From: Deltaproteobacteria bacterium
Lineage (GTDB): Bacteria; Myxococcota; Kuafuiibacteriia; Kuafuiibacteriales; Kuafuiibacteriaceae
Reading direction: 5' to 3'
NCBI GenBank assembly: GCA_016703535.1
Contig: JADJBV010000001.1
Span: 3,400,001 to 3,464,000, forward strand
Length of the DNA stretch: 64,000 bases
Shown here: one piece after another, positions 35,135 through 43,250 of the stretch
Layout: each line of letters opens with the position of its first letter
Position numbering within the stretch: position 1 is the first letter of the stretch
Translations under genes and position numbers: made by a program
The notes under the pieces: model-generated
The model's input: the letters and a program-made list of their open reading frames with translations, nothing else
Database searches by the model: none
What the model was told of the DNA's origin: nothing

Positions 35135-37453
35135 GTGGCCGAGCCGCTGACCGCCGAGGTGCTGCAGCGCCTGCTCAACCCTGAGCAATACGAAGCGGCC
35201 GTCACCACCGAAGGGCCGCTGTTGATCTTGGCCGGCGCTGGCTCGGGAAAAACTCGCGTTTTGGTGCATCGCACCGCCTATCTGTTGGACAGCCGGCGGG
35301 CCGAACCGTGGCAGATCTTTATGGTCACCTTCACCAACAAGGCGGCCGGCGAGATGCGGGAGCGGCTCGAGAAGTTGTACGGCCCCGAGATCCGCTCGGC
35401 GTGGATCGGCACCTTCCACGCACTTTCGGCCCGGATCCTGCGCCTGGAGGGCTACCGGCTCGGCTTCGGCCAGAGCTTCTCGATCTACGACGCCGACGAC
35501 TCCCGGCGCTTGATCAAGAAGACCATGGACGCCATGAACATCGACTCCTCCTCCCGAGGGATCCCGCTGGGGTCGGTGGTCCACGAGATCGATCGGGCCA
35601 AAAACGCCGGGTTGGGCCCCAAGCAGTTCGCCGAACAGGCCCAGGCCTTTGACACGCCCATCCAGAAGATCTCCCGGGCCGTCTACCAGAAGTACCAAGC
35701 GTCGTTGCGTCGGGCCAACGCCATGGACTTCGGCGATCTGCTGTTGTTGGCGGTCGAGCTGCTGAAACACCACCCCGAGGCCCGGCACCGCTTTCAGCGC
35801 CGCTTCCGCTACGTGATGGTCGACGAGTTCCAAGACACCAACCACGTCCAGTTCGAGCTGCTCCAGCTGCTGTCGGCCGAACACGGCAACCTGGCGGTGG
35901 TCGGCGACGACGACCAAGCGATCTACCGGTGGCGGGGCGCCGACGTGAAGCACATCCTCGGCTTCGGCGGCACCTACCCCAACGCCAAGGTGGTGAAGTT
36001 GGAGCGCAACTACCGCAGCACCGGGAACATCTTGGCGGCGGCCAACGCGGTCATCCGAAAGAACAAACAACGCCACGACAAGGCCCTGAAGACCGAAGCC
36101 GAAAGTGGGCCCCCTTTGGGCCTGGCCTTGGTCAACCGCAGCGAAGAAGAGGCCCTGTTGGTGGCCCGGGCCATCGGCGCGCGCCTGCGGAAGGGCCTAA
36201 AGCCCGAGGCTTTTGCGATCTTGTATCGACAAAACGCCCAGTCCCGTTTGTTCGAAGACACGCTGCGGCGGGAGCGGATCCCGTTTGTGGTCATCGGCGG
36301 CACCAGCTTCTACGAGCGGGCCGAGGTGAAGGACGTGTTGGCCTACCTGCGGCTTTTGGCCAACCCAGCCTCGGTGGCGGACTTCGATCGGATCGCCAAC
36401 GTCCCGCCGCGGGGCCTGGGCGACAAGAGCCTGGCCAAACTGCGGGAGGCGGCCGAGGCGGAAGGCCTGGAAGGTGCGGCCCAACTTTCGGTGAGCCAAG
36501 AACGCCTGCAAGCGGCCGGGCTTTCGGATGGGGCGATCAAGAAGTTGCGCAGCTTGGGGCGGCTCTTGTCCGAGCTGAGTGAAGCGGCAGAGACTGAAAG
36601 TGCCACCGAGGTGGCCCGCAAGATCATCGAACGCACCGAATACCTGAAGTACTTGTCAGAGAACGACCCGGCCACCGCCGACGATCGGATCGCCAACGTC
36701 GAAGAGCTGGTGACCTCCATCGCCGAGTTGGAGGAGCAGGCCGCCAAGGAACCGGTGGACGACGAGTTGGGCCTGGGCCTGGCTGGGGCCCGGACGCCGC
36801 TGCAAGCGTTTTTGGATCAGGCCGCCTTGGTGAGCCCCGACGATCAAGCGGAGCGGGGGGCGGCGGTGTCGATGTTGACGCTCCACAGCGCCAAGGGCCT
36901 GGAGTTCGACGTGGTCTTTATGGTCGGGATGGAGGAGCAGACCTTCCCGAGCAAGCGGGCCGTCGACAGCGAAGAAGGGCCCGAGGCCATGGAGGAGGAA
37001 CGGCGGCTCTGTTACGTGGGCATGACCCGGGCCCGCAAGGAGCTGCTCCTGACCGGCGCCCGCCTCCGCCGCATCTACGGCAAAGAGGAGGTCCGTTGGC
37101 CTTCGCGGTTTTTGGGGGAGCTGCCCGACGGTCGGGTGGCCAACCTGACGGTCGGAGACGGTAGGCCGAGCGCGCCGGCGACCCTACCTTCGTCGCCACG
37201 TGGCGGTGGGGTGCGGGTGGAGTACGACGATGACCTCCCCCCAAAACCCGGGTGGTCCCCCATGGCGCCGGCCCGGACCCAACTTTCGGACGGCGAATTT
37301 GGGGTGGGAGCCAGGGTTGCCCACAATACCTTCGGGGTGGGGGTGGTGGAATCGACGGACGGCCAAGGCCCCAACGCCCGGCTGACCATCCGCTTCCCGG
37401 CCGGGACCAAGACCGTGGTCGCCCGATTCGTGAAGTCCGCCAAAGACTCGTGA
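35135..37453 (+). CDS. uvrD: UvrD/PcrA-type DNA helicase
   Basis: The 772-residue SF1A helicase has Walker A at 34-40 (GAGSGKT), motif Ia VTFTNKAAGEMR, motif II VMVDEFQDTN (Asp230, Glu231), motif III VVGDDDQAIYRWRGAD, motif IV with LERNYRST, motif V LTLHSAKGLEFDVVF and motif VI CYVGMTRARKEL. A Tudor-like C-terminal piece (about 725-770, FGVGARVAHNTFGVGVV) is the RNA-polymerase-binding module of PcrA/UvrD. It unwinds DNA 3' to 5' in repair and in removal of blocked replication or transcription complexes. The start is GTG with a weak ribosome binding site. Confidence 0.95.
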   Translation: MAEPLTAEVLQRLLNPEQYEAAVTTEGPLLILAGAGSGKTRVLVHRTAYLLDSRRAEPWQIFMVTFTNKAAGEMRERLEKLYGPEIRSAWIGTFHALSARILRLEGYRLGFGQSFSIYDADDSRRLIKKTMDAMNIDSSSRGIPLGSVVHEIDRAKNAGLGPKQFAEQAQAFDTPIQKISRAVYQKYQASLRRANAMDFGDLLLLAVELLKHHPEARHRFQRRFRYVMVDEFQDTNHVQFELLQLLSAEHGNLAVVGDDDQAIYRWRGADVKHILGFGGTYPNAKVVKLERNYRSTGNILAAANAVIRKNKQRHDKALKTEAESGPPLGLALVNRSEEEALLVARAIGARLRKGLKPEAFAILYRQNAQSRLFEDTLRRERIPFVVIGGTSFYERAEVKDVLAYLRLLANPASVADFDRIANVPPRGLGDKSLAKLREAAEAEGLEGAAQLSVSQERLQAAGLSDGAIKKLRSLGRLLSELSEAAETESATEVARKIIERTEYLKYLSENDPATADDRIANVEELVTSIAELEEQAAKEPVDDELGLGLAGARTPLQAFLDQAALVSPDDQAERGAAVSMLTLHSAKGLEFDVVFMVGMEEQTFPSKRAVDSEEGPEAMEEERRLCYVGMTRARKELLLTGARLRRIYGKEEVRWPSRFLGELPDGRVANLTVGDGRPSAPATLPSSPRGGGVRVEYDDDLPPKPGWSPMAPARTQLSDGEFGVGARVAHNTFGVGVVESTDGQGPNARLTIRFPAGTKTVVARFVKSAKDS

Positions 37454-37479
37454 TACCTTCGGCCCGCCCGAGGGCCGGG

Positions 37480-39726
37480 ATGGACGTTCGCTGCGACAAA
37501 TGCAGCACCGAATACGAGTTCGACGAGAACCGGATCGGTGCCAACGGAGTGACGGTCAAGTGCACGGCCTGCGGGTTCGTGTTCAAGGTCCGTCGCCCCA
37601 GCACCCCGGGCCGGAGCCTCCCGCCCCGGGCCAACACCCACATCGGCAAGGGCCCCCAGGGCAAAGAGTGGCTGGTCAAGAAGCCCGACGGTCAGATGAT
37701 CGCCTTTCGGGAGCTGACCACCTTGCAGAAGTGGATCGTCGAGGGCCGGATCAGCCGGGAAGACGAGATCAGCAAAAACGGCGAAACCTGGAAACGCCTG
37801 GGCAACATCCTGGAGCTGGAGCCGTTCTTTTCAGTATATGAGAAGGCCCAGGCCCTGACCGGCGATGTCCCGGGGCGCCTGGAGCTCCGGGGCAGCGAGG
37901 TGCTTTCGGCCCACTCGCCCATCCCCACCATCGGCCCCGACGTCGGGCCCCGTTCGGCGATGAGCGCCCTGCCCTTGTCGATCCCGCCTCGGGCCAGCGA
38001 CACCCCGTACCAGACCTTGCCGCCCCCGCCGCCGCCGCCTGCGCCGACCATCCCGGTGCCGGTGCCGCCCAGCAGCAACGGCGCCCACGGCCCCGGGATC
38101 CGGGCGACGATCCCCCAGGCCTCCACTGGGCCTCGTCAGATCAGCGAAGGCCCCAGCTCACGCCGGAGTGAAGCCGCCCTGGCGGTGGATCTGACGCCGC
38201 CCCCTTCGTCGGGCCTCGACCGGAGCCTCCAGCTCGGCCCGGCGCCCGCGTCCTTCAACCGCGACACCTTCGACATCCCGGACCGCCGCCGCTACGAGCG
38301 AGAAGAAGAAGAGGTGCGCAGTCGGAGCACCTCTCGGGTGGTGCTGTTTTCGGTGTTGACGGTGTTGGCCGCCGCCGGCGGAGGGATCGCGGCCGGGGTG
38401 TATGGGCCCGATGGCAACCCGATCAAGGAGCTGCTCCTCCGTTATGGTCTGTTGCCGCCGGCCAAAGACGACGGCGCCTATCGGTTGGTCGAAGAGGCCC
38501 AAAAGACCCTCGACCTCGACGCCCTGCCCCACCAACAAAAAGCCCTGACCTTGTTGGCCCAGGCCCAGGCGCTCCGGCCGAGTGATCCGGTGATCGCCGC
38601 CGAACGGGCCTTCATGGCGGCCCACCTGGCGGCGACCCAGCAGCGATGGGCCGAGGATCTGGAGGGTGCGGCCCAGCGGGCCCAAGAGGTCATCGATCGC
38701 TGGCGAGAGGCCAAAAAGGAGCAGAAGGCCAAAAAAGACGGCGACGCGCCGGCGCCCGAGCTGCCGAAGCCCGCGACCCCCGAGCCGAAGGATCTGTTGG
38801 CGGTGGCCAAAGAGAAGCGGGAGTTGATGGCGACCGCGCTCAAGGAGGCCGAAGATCTGTTGATCGCGGCCAACAAAATTGAGCCCAACTCTTTGGAGGC
38901 GGCCCGGGCCGCGGCCGGGATCCGCTTGGTGCGCCGAGATCCGGTGGGCCTGGCTGAGGCGTTGGGTCGGGCCAAGACGGTGATCGACAAGAGCGGGCGA
39001 GCCGACGCGGCCACCTTGTATTTGGAGGCGGCGGCCCTGGCGATCAGCGGCCCCGAAGATGGCAGCGGCGCGGATCGGGTCATCGCCTTGACCGATCAAG
39101 CGTTGACCACCCGTCCGACCTTGATCAGGGCCCGGATCCTCGAAGCCCGAGCCCGGCTCCAAAAGGGAGACCTGGAGGGCAGCAAGCGGGCCTTGGACCT
39201 GGTGCGGGGTGTGGTGCCGGATCACGAAGAGGCCCAACGACTCCACGACCAGCGGGAGTTGCTCCAGAAGAAGAAGGACGAAGCCGAAAAGGCCGCCAAA
39301 GAAGCGGCGCCGCCACCGGTGGCCGAAGCCCCGGCAGAGAGCGAAAAGCCCGAGGAGCCGGTCAAGGACTTCGACTACTGGATGAAGACCGCCGATCGCC
39401 TGCGAGAAAAAGATCGGACCACCCAGGCCCTCAACGCCTACGGTCGGGCCGCCGATCTCAAGCCCAACTCCGCCGAAACCCACACCGGCAAAGGTTGGTG
39501 TTTTTTGGATCTCGAAAAGCCCCAGGCGGCCTTGGCGGCCTTCGAGCGGGCCCTTTCCGTCAATGATAAGTACGCCGACGCCTATTATGGGATGGCGGAG
39601 GCCCACCGGGTGTTGAACCACAAACCAGAGGCCATCGCCGCCTACGAGCAGTACCTGGCTCGGGCGCCGTCGGGCACCGCCGAACGTAAGGCCGTGCAGC
39701 GGGCCATCGAAGAGCTGAAGAAATAG
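37480..39726 (+). CDS. Zinc-ribbon, GYF-like and TPR membrane protein
   Basis: ATG at 37480 follows a GAGGG-type site and gives 748 residues. The order is: an N-terminal zinc ribbon with C5-x2-C8 and C28-x2-C31; a GYF-like or signal-input domain at about 61-117 (EWLVKKPDGQMIAF, WIVEGRISREDEI); a long Pro/Ser-rich disordered linker (about 140-285); one transmembrane helix (about 286-308); then TPR helices, with a clear three-repeat block at about 630-745 (ALNAYGRAADLKPNSAETH). Zinc ribbon plus disordered linker plus TPR is a recurring Myxococcota design. Cytoplasmic sensing linked to a periplasmic scaffold is inferred. Confidence 0.8.
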   Translation: MDVRCDKCSTEYEFDENRIGANGVTVKCTACGFVFKVRRPSTPGRSLPPRANTHIGKGPQGKEWLVKKPDGQMIAFRELTTLQKWIVEGRISREDEISKNGETWKRLGNILELEPFFSVYEKAQALTGDVPGRLELRGSEVLSAHSPIPTIGPDVGPRSAMSALPLSIPPRASDTPYQTLPPPPPPPAPTIPVPVPPSSNGAHGPGIRATIPQASTGPRQISEGPSSRRSEAALAVDLTPPPSSGLDRSLQLGPAPASFNRDTFDIPDRRRYEREEEEVRSRSTSRVVLFSVLTVLAAAGGGIAAGVYGPDGNPIKELLLRYGLLPPAKDDGAYRLVEEAQKTLDLDALPHQQKALTLLAQAQALRPSDPVIAAERAFMAAHLAATQQRWAEDLEGAAQRAQEVIDRWREAKKEQKAKKDGDAPAPELPKPATPEPKDLLAVAKEKRELMATALKEAEDLLIAANKIEPNSLEAARAAAGIRLVRRDPVGLAEALGRAKTVIDKSGRADAATLYLEAAALAISGPEDGSGADRVIALTDQALTTRPTLIRARILEARARLQKGDLEGSKRALDLVRGVVPDHEEAQRLHDQRELLQKKKDEAEKAAKEAAPPPVAEAPAESEKPEEPVKDFDYWMKTADRLREKDRTTQALNAYGRAADLKPNSAETHTGKGWCFLDLEKPQAALAAFERALSVNDKYADAYYGMAEAHRVLNHKPEAIAAYEQYLARAPSGTAERKAVQRAIEELKK

Positions 39727-39737
39727 GGAGGTGCCCG

Positions 39738-40079
39738 ATGGCCCTTGGTCCCGCCGAAGTGCGACGCCTCTTGCGCTTGGCCCACCTGGAGTTGCCCCGG
39801 GTCGCCGACGGCCAAGGGGGCTTCACCGAACCCGAACGCAGCTTGGTGACGGAGGCCGAGCTGACGCGGTTGGCCCAAGAGCTGGAGCAGATCTTGGCCC
39901 ACGTCGAGGAGCTGAAGTTGGTGGACACCACCGGCGTCGAGGCCACCAGCCACGGCGTGGCCTTGCCCACCGCCTGGCGGGCCGACGTGGCGGGTCCGGC
40001 CCTGGAAGAAGAGCGGGCCTTGGGCGGCGCCCCGGCTCGGGTGGGGCAGGCCTTTTCGGTGCCCAAGATCGTCGAGTGA
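39738..40079 (+). CDS. gatC: Glutamyl/aspartyl-tRNA amidotransferase subunit C
   Basis: The 113-residue product matches GatC: LRLAHLELPRV near the start and TRLAQELEQILAHVEELKLVDT as the central helix, then an Ala/Pro-rich tail ending AFSVPKIVE. GatC is the small scaffold of the GatCAB complex, which converts Glu-tRNA(Gln) or Asp-tRNA(Asn) to the amidated forms. GGGAGG precedes the ATG. It is 12 bases after the TPR gene and 5 before gatA. An insertion of about 15 residues (GGFTEPERSLVT) lengthens the first helix-loop. Confidence 0.9.
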   Translation: MALGPAEVRRLLRLAHLELPRVADGQGGFTEPERSLVTEAELTRLAQELEQILAHVEELKLVDTTGVEATSHGVALPTAWRADVAGPALEEERALGGAPARVGQAFSVPKIVE

Positions 40080-40083
40080 GTGG

Positions 40084-41538
40084 ATGAGCAACTGGCACCA
40101 GCGGAGCTTGACCGAAGTCAGCCAAGCCCTGGCCGCGGGGCAGGTCACCTCCACCACCCTCACCGAAATGTGCTTGTCGCGGATCGAGGCCCACTCGAAG
40201 CTCAACGCCTTCCTCCACGTGGACGCGGCGGGCGCCAAGGCCGCGGCCCAAAGCAGCGATCAGCGGAGGGCAAAGGGCGCGGCACTTTCGCCCCTCGACG
40301 GGGTGCCGCTGGCGCTCAAGGATCTGATCATCACCGAAGGGGTGCCGACCACCGCCGCTTCCAAGATCTTGGCCGGGTACCTGCCGCCCTACGACGGCGC
40401 CATGCCTCGCCGGCTCAAGGCCGCCGGAGCGGTGATCTTGGGCAAGACCAACCTCGATGAGTTCGCCATGGGCTCTTCGGGGGTTTATTCGGCCTTTGGC
40501 CCGACCCTCAACCCCTGGGACCAGGCCCGGGTCCCTGGCGGTTCGTCGAGCGGCAGCGCGGTGGCGGTGGCGGCCGGGCTCTGTTTTGGCGCCCTCGGCA
40601 CCGACACCGGCGGATCGATCCGTCAGCCCGCCAGCTTGACCGGGATCTTGGGCCTGAAGCCCACCTACTCTCGGGTGTCCCGGGCCGGCACCATCGCCTT
40701 TGCGTCTTCTTTGGATCAGGTGGGGCCGTTCGGCCGAAGTGCAAGTGATCTTGCAATTCAACTCCAGGTCATCGCCGGCCACGATCCCGAAGACTCGACC
40801 AGCAGCTCAGCCCCGGTCCCCGACTATTCGGCCAACTTGGGCCGAGGGTTGAGTGGGTTGAAAGTAGGAGTCCCGAGCGAATATTTCGTGGCCGGAATGG
40901 ACCCGGGCGTCGAGCAGGTGGTGCAGGCCGGGCTCGAGGTCCTGCGTGAACAAGGCGCCACCTTGGTGCCCATCTCCTTGCCTCACACCCAATACGCGCT
41001 GTCGGTCTACTACGTGCTCTGCACCGCCGAGGCCTCCAGCAACCTGGCCCGCTACGATGGCCTCCGCTACGGCGTCCGGGCCCAAGAAAAGGAGCTGCGC
41101 CGCCTCTACGCCGCCACTCGGCACCAGGGCTTTGGCCACGAGGTGCAGCGCCGGATCGTCCTGGGCACCTTCGTCTTGTCGGCGGGCTACTACGACGCCT
41201 ACTACGGCCGGGCCCAGAAGGTCCGCTCCTTGATCCGGCAGGACTTCGAGCGGGCCTTTCAAGAGGTCGACCTGATCGCCACCCCCACCTCGCCGGTCAC
41301 CGCTTGGAAGTTGGATGAACGCCAGACCGATCCGCTTTCGATGTACCTGGCCGACGTCTACACCTTGGCCGTCAACCTGGCGGGGATCCCGGGCCTCTCG
41401 ATGCCCGCCGGCTTCGCGGCCGGCCTGCCGGTGGGCCTCCAGCTCCTCGGCCCCTGGTTCGGGGAGCCGGAGCTCCTACGAGCCGCCGCGGCCTTTGAGC
41501 GCGCCACCGTCCATGCCCAAGCCCGTCCCCCGGAGTGA
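40084..41538 (+). CDS. gatA: Glutamyl/aspartyl-tRNA amidotransferase subunit A
   Basis: The 484-residue amidase-signature enzyme has its catalytic Ser-cisSer-Lys triad at Lys79 (LALKDLI), Ser154 (PGGSSSGSA) and Ser178 (TDTGGSIRQPAS), the same numbers used for well-studied GatA. It liberates ammonia from Gln for the kinase half, GatB. The subunit B gene, which often follows, is not here; the next gene is unrelated. The complex would need gatB from elsewhere. No sign of truncation. Confidence 0.96.
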   Translation: MSNWHQRSLTEVSQALAAGQVTSTTLTEMCLSRIEAHSKLNAFLHVDAAGAKAAAQSSDQRRAKGAALSPLDGVPLALKDLIITEGVPTTAASKILAGYLPPYDGAMPRRLKAAGAVILGKTNLDEFAMGSSGVYSAFGPTLNPWDQARVPGGSSSGSAVAVAAGLCFGALGTDTGGSIRQPASLTGILGLKPTYSRVSRAGTIAFASSLDQVGPFGRSASDLAIQLQVIAGHDPEDSTSSSAPVPDYSANLGRGLSGLKVGVPSEYFVAGMDPGVEQVVQAGLEVLREQGATLVPISLPHTQYALSVYYVLCTAEASSNLARYDGLRYGVRAQEKELRRLYAATRHQGFGHEVQRRIVLGTFVLSAGYYDAYYGRAQKVRSLIRQDFERAFQEVDLIATPTSPVTAWKLDERQTDPLSMYLADVYTLAVNLAGIPGLSMPAGFAAGLPVGLQLLGPWFGEPELLRAAAAFERATVHAQARPPE

Positions 41539-41641
41539 CCATCCGTCGGTCCTCGGTCCAGACCGGGCCTCAGCTTTCTTGAGGGGGCCCCTCCAAAACC
41601 ACGATTGGATCCGGGCCCGCCCCCCCGGCCAGGCTGGGGCC

Positions 41642-42154
41642 ATGACGATGTCACTGACCTTCGAACTCCTCCTTCGCACCTTGATCATCGGCGTGGGCGC
41701 CACCTTGGCCATGGACCTTTGGGCCCTGCTCCTTCGGATGTTTGGGATCCCCACCCTGAACTTCGCGTTTTTGGGCCGTTGGCTCGGGCACCTGCCCGAG
41801 GGCCAGTGGGCCCACGAGAACATCGCCAAGGCGACGCCGGTCCGGGGTGAACGGGCCTTGGGTTGGTTGGCCCACTACGCGATCGGCCTGAGCTTCGCCG
41901 GGCTCTTGATGGCCACGTATGGCCTAGAGTGGGCCCGCTCCCCTTCGGTGTGGCCCGCCTTGTTCATCGGGGTGGTGACGGTGTTGGCGCCGCTTTTGGT
42001 CCTGCAGCCGGCCTTGGGCGCCGGGATCGCCTCCACCAAAACCCCCAAGCCCCTCTTCAACAGCTTGAAGAGTGTGGCCACCCACACCGTCTACGGCCTC
42101 GGCCTCTACGCCACCGCCGTCGCCGCGGCCGCCGTCATCCCGGCGGGGGGTTGA
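41642..42154 (+). CDS. DUF2938-type small membrane protein
   Basis: The 170-residue product has four hydrophobic helices (about 5-27, 75-95, 98-118 and 140-165) and fits DUF2938, with GVGATLAMDLWALLLRMFGIP near the start and FLGRWLGHLPEGQW after it. The family is an uncharacterised integral membrane family. ATG at 41642 is chosen; in-frame sequence back to 41315 is antisense to nothing and looks like the out-of-frame part of gatA. Its 3' end overlaps the LysR gene (convergent) by 20 bases. The pairing with a regulator next door may be meaningful. Confidence 0.75.
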   Translation: MTMSLTFELLLRTLIIGVGATLAMDLWALLLRMFGIPTLNFAFLGRWLGHLPEGQWAHENIAKATPVRGERALGWLAHYAIGLSFAGLLMATYGLEWARSPSVWPALFIGVVTVLAPLLVLQPALGAGIASTKTPKPLFNSLKSVATHTVYGLGLYATAVAAAAVIPAGG

Positions 42155-43022
42155 GGCCACGGACCAACGCGGTGGCCGCGCTCAAGATGGGCTCCGCACT
42201 TCGGCTCTGAAGGTGCGCGAAGAGGACCTGCACCCTGGTGGAAGGTTCGAAGAGCAACTCCACTTGCCCCAAGGCCTCGGCCTCCCGGGCCGTGTCCGCG
42301 TGGAGGAGGCCGACACCGGTGCGGCCGGCGATCAAGGTGCGGGTGACGTCTTCTCGATCGACGCTGATGATCCGCGTGGGGCGGAACTTGTGTTGCTTGA
42401 ACAAGGCCTCGGCCGTTCGACCACAACAGGCGCTGGCCGAGGGATAGATCCAAGGCAAGGCCGAGAGGGCCGGCCACTCGAGGGGATCCTTCACCGTCAC
42501 CAGCCCGGGCGGCGCCACCAAAAAGATGCTGAACTCGGAGACCACGGTGGCCTCCAGCTCGGGATCCACCGGACCCGCGGCGTTGTAGAAGCCCGCATCC
42601 AAAGCGCCACTTTGGAGGCCGCTCAAGATCTCCGCCGAACTGCCGTGTTGGAGCGCCACCTCGATCTCGGGCCAACGTTCAGCGAGTTGCTTGAGGAAAC
42701 GGCCGACGGCCTGGGGGTTGGAGTTGTTCCCGGCGCAGAGCCTCAAGCGCCCCACCGGCCGCCCCTTGATCCGGGTCGCTTCGTCGAGCAAAGACTGATG
42801 GGCCGCCAAGATCTGCTCGGCCTTGGTGAGCAGCCGCTCGCCCCCTTGGGTCAAGCTCATCCCTCGGGGTGTCCGCTCGAAGAGGCTCACCCCCAAGGTG
42901 TCCTCCAAGGCCTTGATCTGGGCGCTCACCGCCGGCTGGCTCAGGTGCAGCAGCTCGGAAGCCCGGGTGATGCTCCGCTCCCGAGCCACCGCCACGAAGG
43001 TCTTGAGCTGGGAGAGATCCAT
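42135..43022 (-). CDS. LysR-family transcriptional regulator
   Basis: The 295-residue product has the LysR winged HTH at residues 1-60 (LSQLKTFVAVARERSITRASELLHLSQPAVSAQIKALE) and a periplasmic-binding-like effector domain (about 90-295; GRLRLCAGNNSNPQAVGRFL). It is divergent from the PEP carboxykinase gene (228-base gap) and converges with the DUF2938 gene. Regulation of either neighbour is plausible, as LysR proteins often control a divergent gene. ATG at 43022. Confidence 0.92.
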   Translation of the reverse strand: MDLSQLKTFVAVARERSITRASELLHLSQPAVSAQIKALEDTLGVSLFERTPRGMSLTQGGERLLTKAEQILAAHQSLLDEATRIKGRPVGRLRLCAGNNSNPQAVGRFLKQLAERWPEIEVALQHGSSAEILSGLQSGALDAGFYNAAGPVDPELEATVVSEFSIFLVAPPGLVTVKDPLEWPALSALPWIYPSASACCGRTAEALFKQHKFRPTRIISVDREDVTRTLIAGRTGVGLLHADTAREAEALGQVELLFEPSTRVQVLFAHLQSRSAEPILSAATALVRGLNPPPG

Positions 43023-43250
43023 CGTCGCGGCGAGATCCGTAGCCCGAAGCCGGATGTTGCACCAGGGTAGCGACCGACCCCGACCCCCACCCCGTGCCTG
43101 TTACCTCGTCGTCACCGGCACTCAAAATCGACCTCCGATCCGCTTGCGTCGGGGCGAAAGGTGCACTGGGCTGCGGGCACCCCCTGCGCGGCAAAAAGAG
43201 GTGCGGGAGGAGGCGAACGGGTCTAAGTGATGTCAAAAGGGGATCGCGGA

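Noticed and set aside
32855..36076. A 1,073-codon open frame on the minus strand across the transglycosylase and helicase genes
   Set aside because: It is antisense to two clear genes with catalytic motifs. Long shadow frames are expected in DNA with very GC-rich third codon positions.
41315..41641. Extension of the DUF2938 frame upstream
   Set aside because: It overlaps gatA out of frame and gives low-complexity Pro/Arg/Ser residues with no membrane character.
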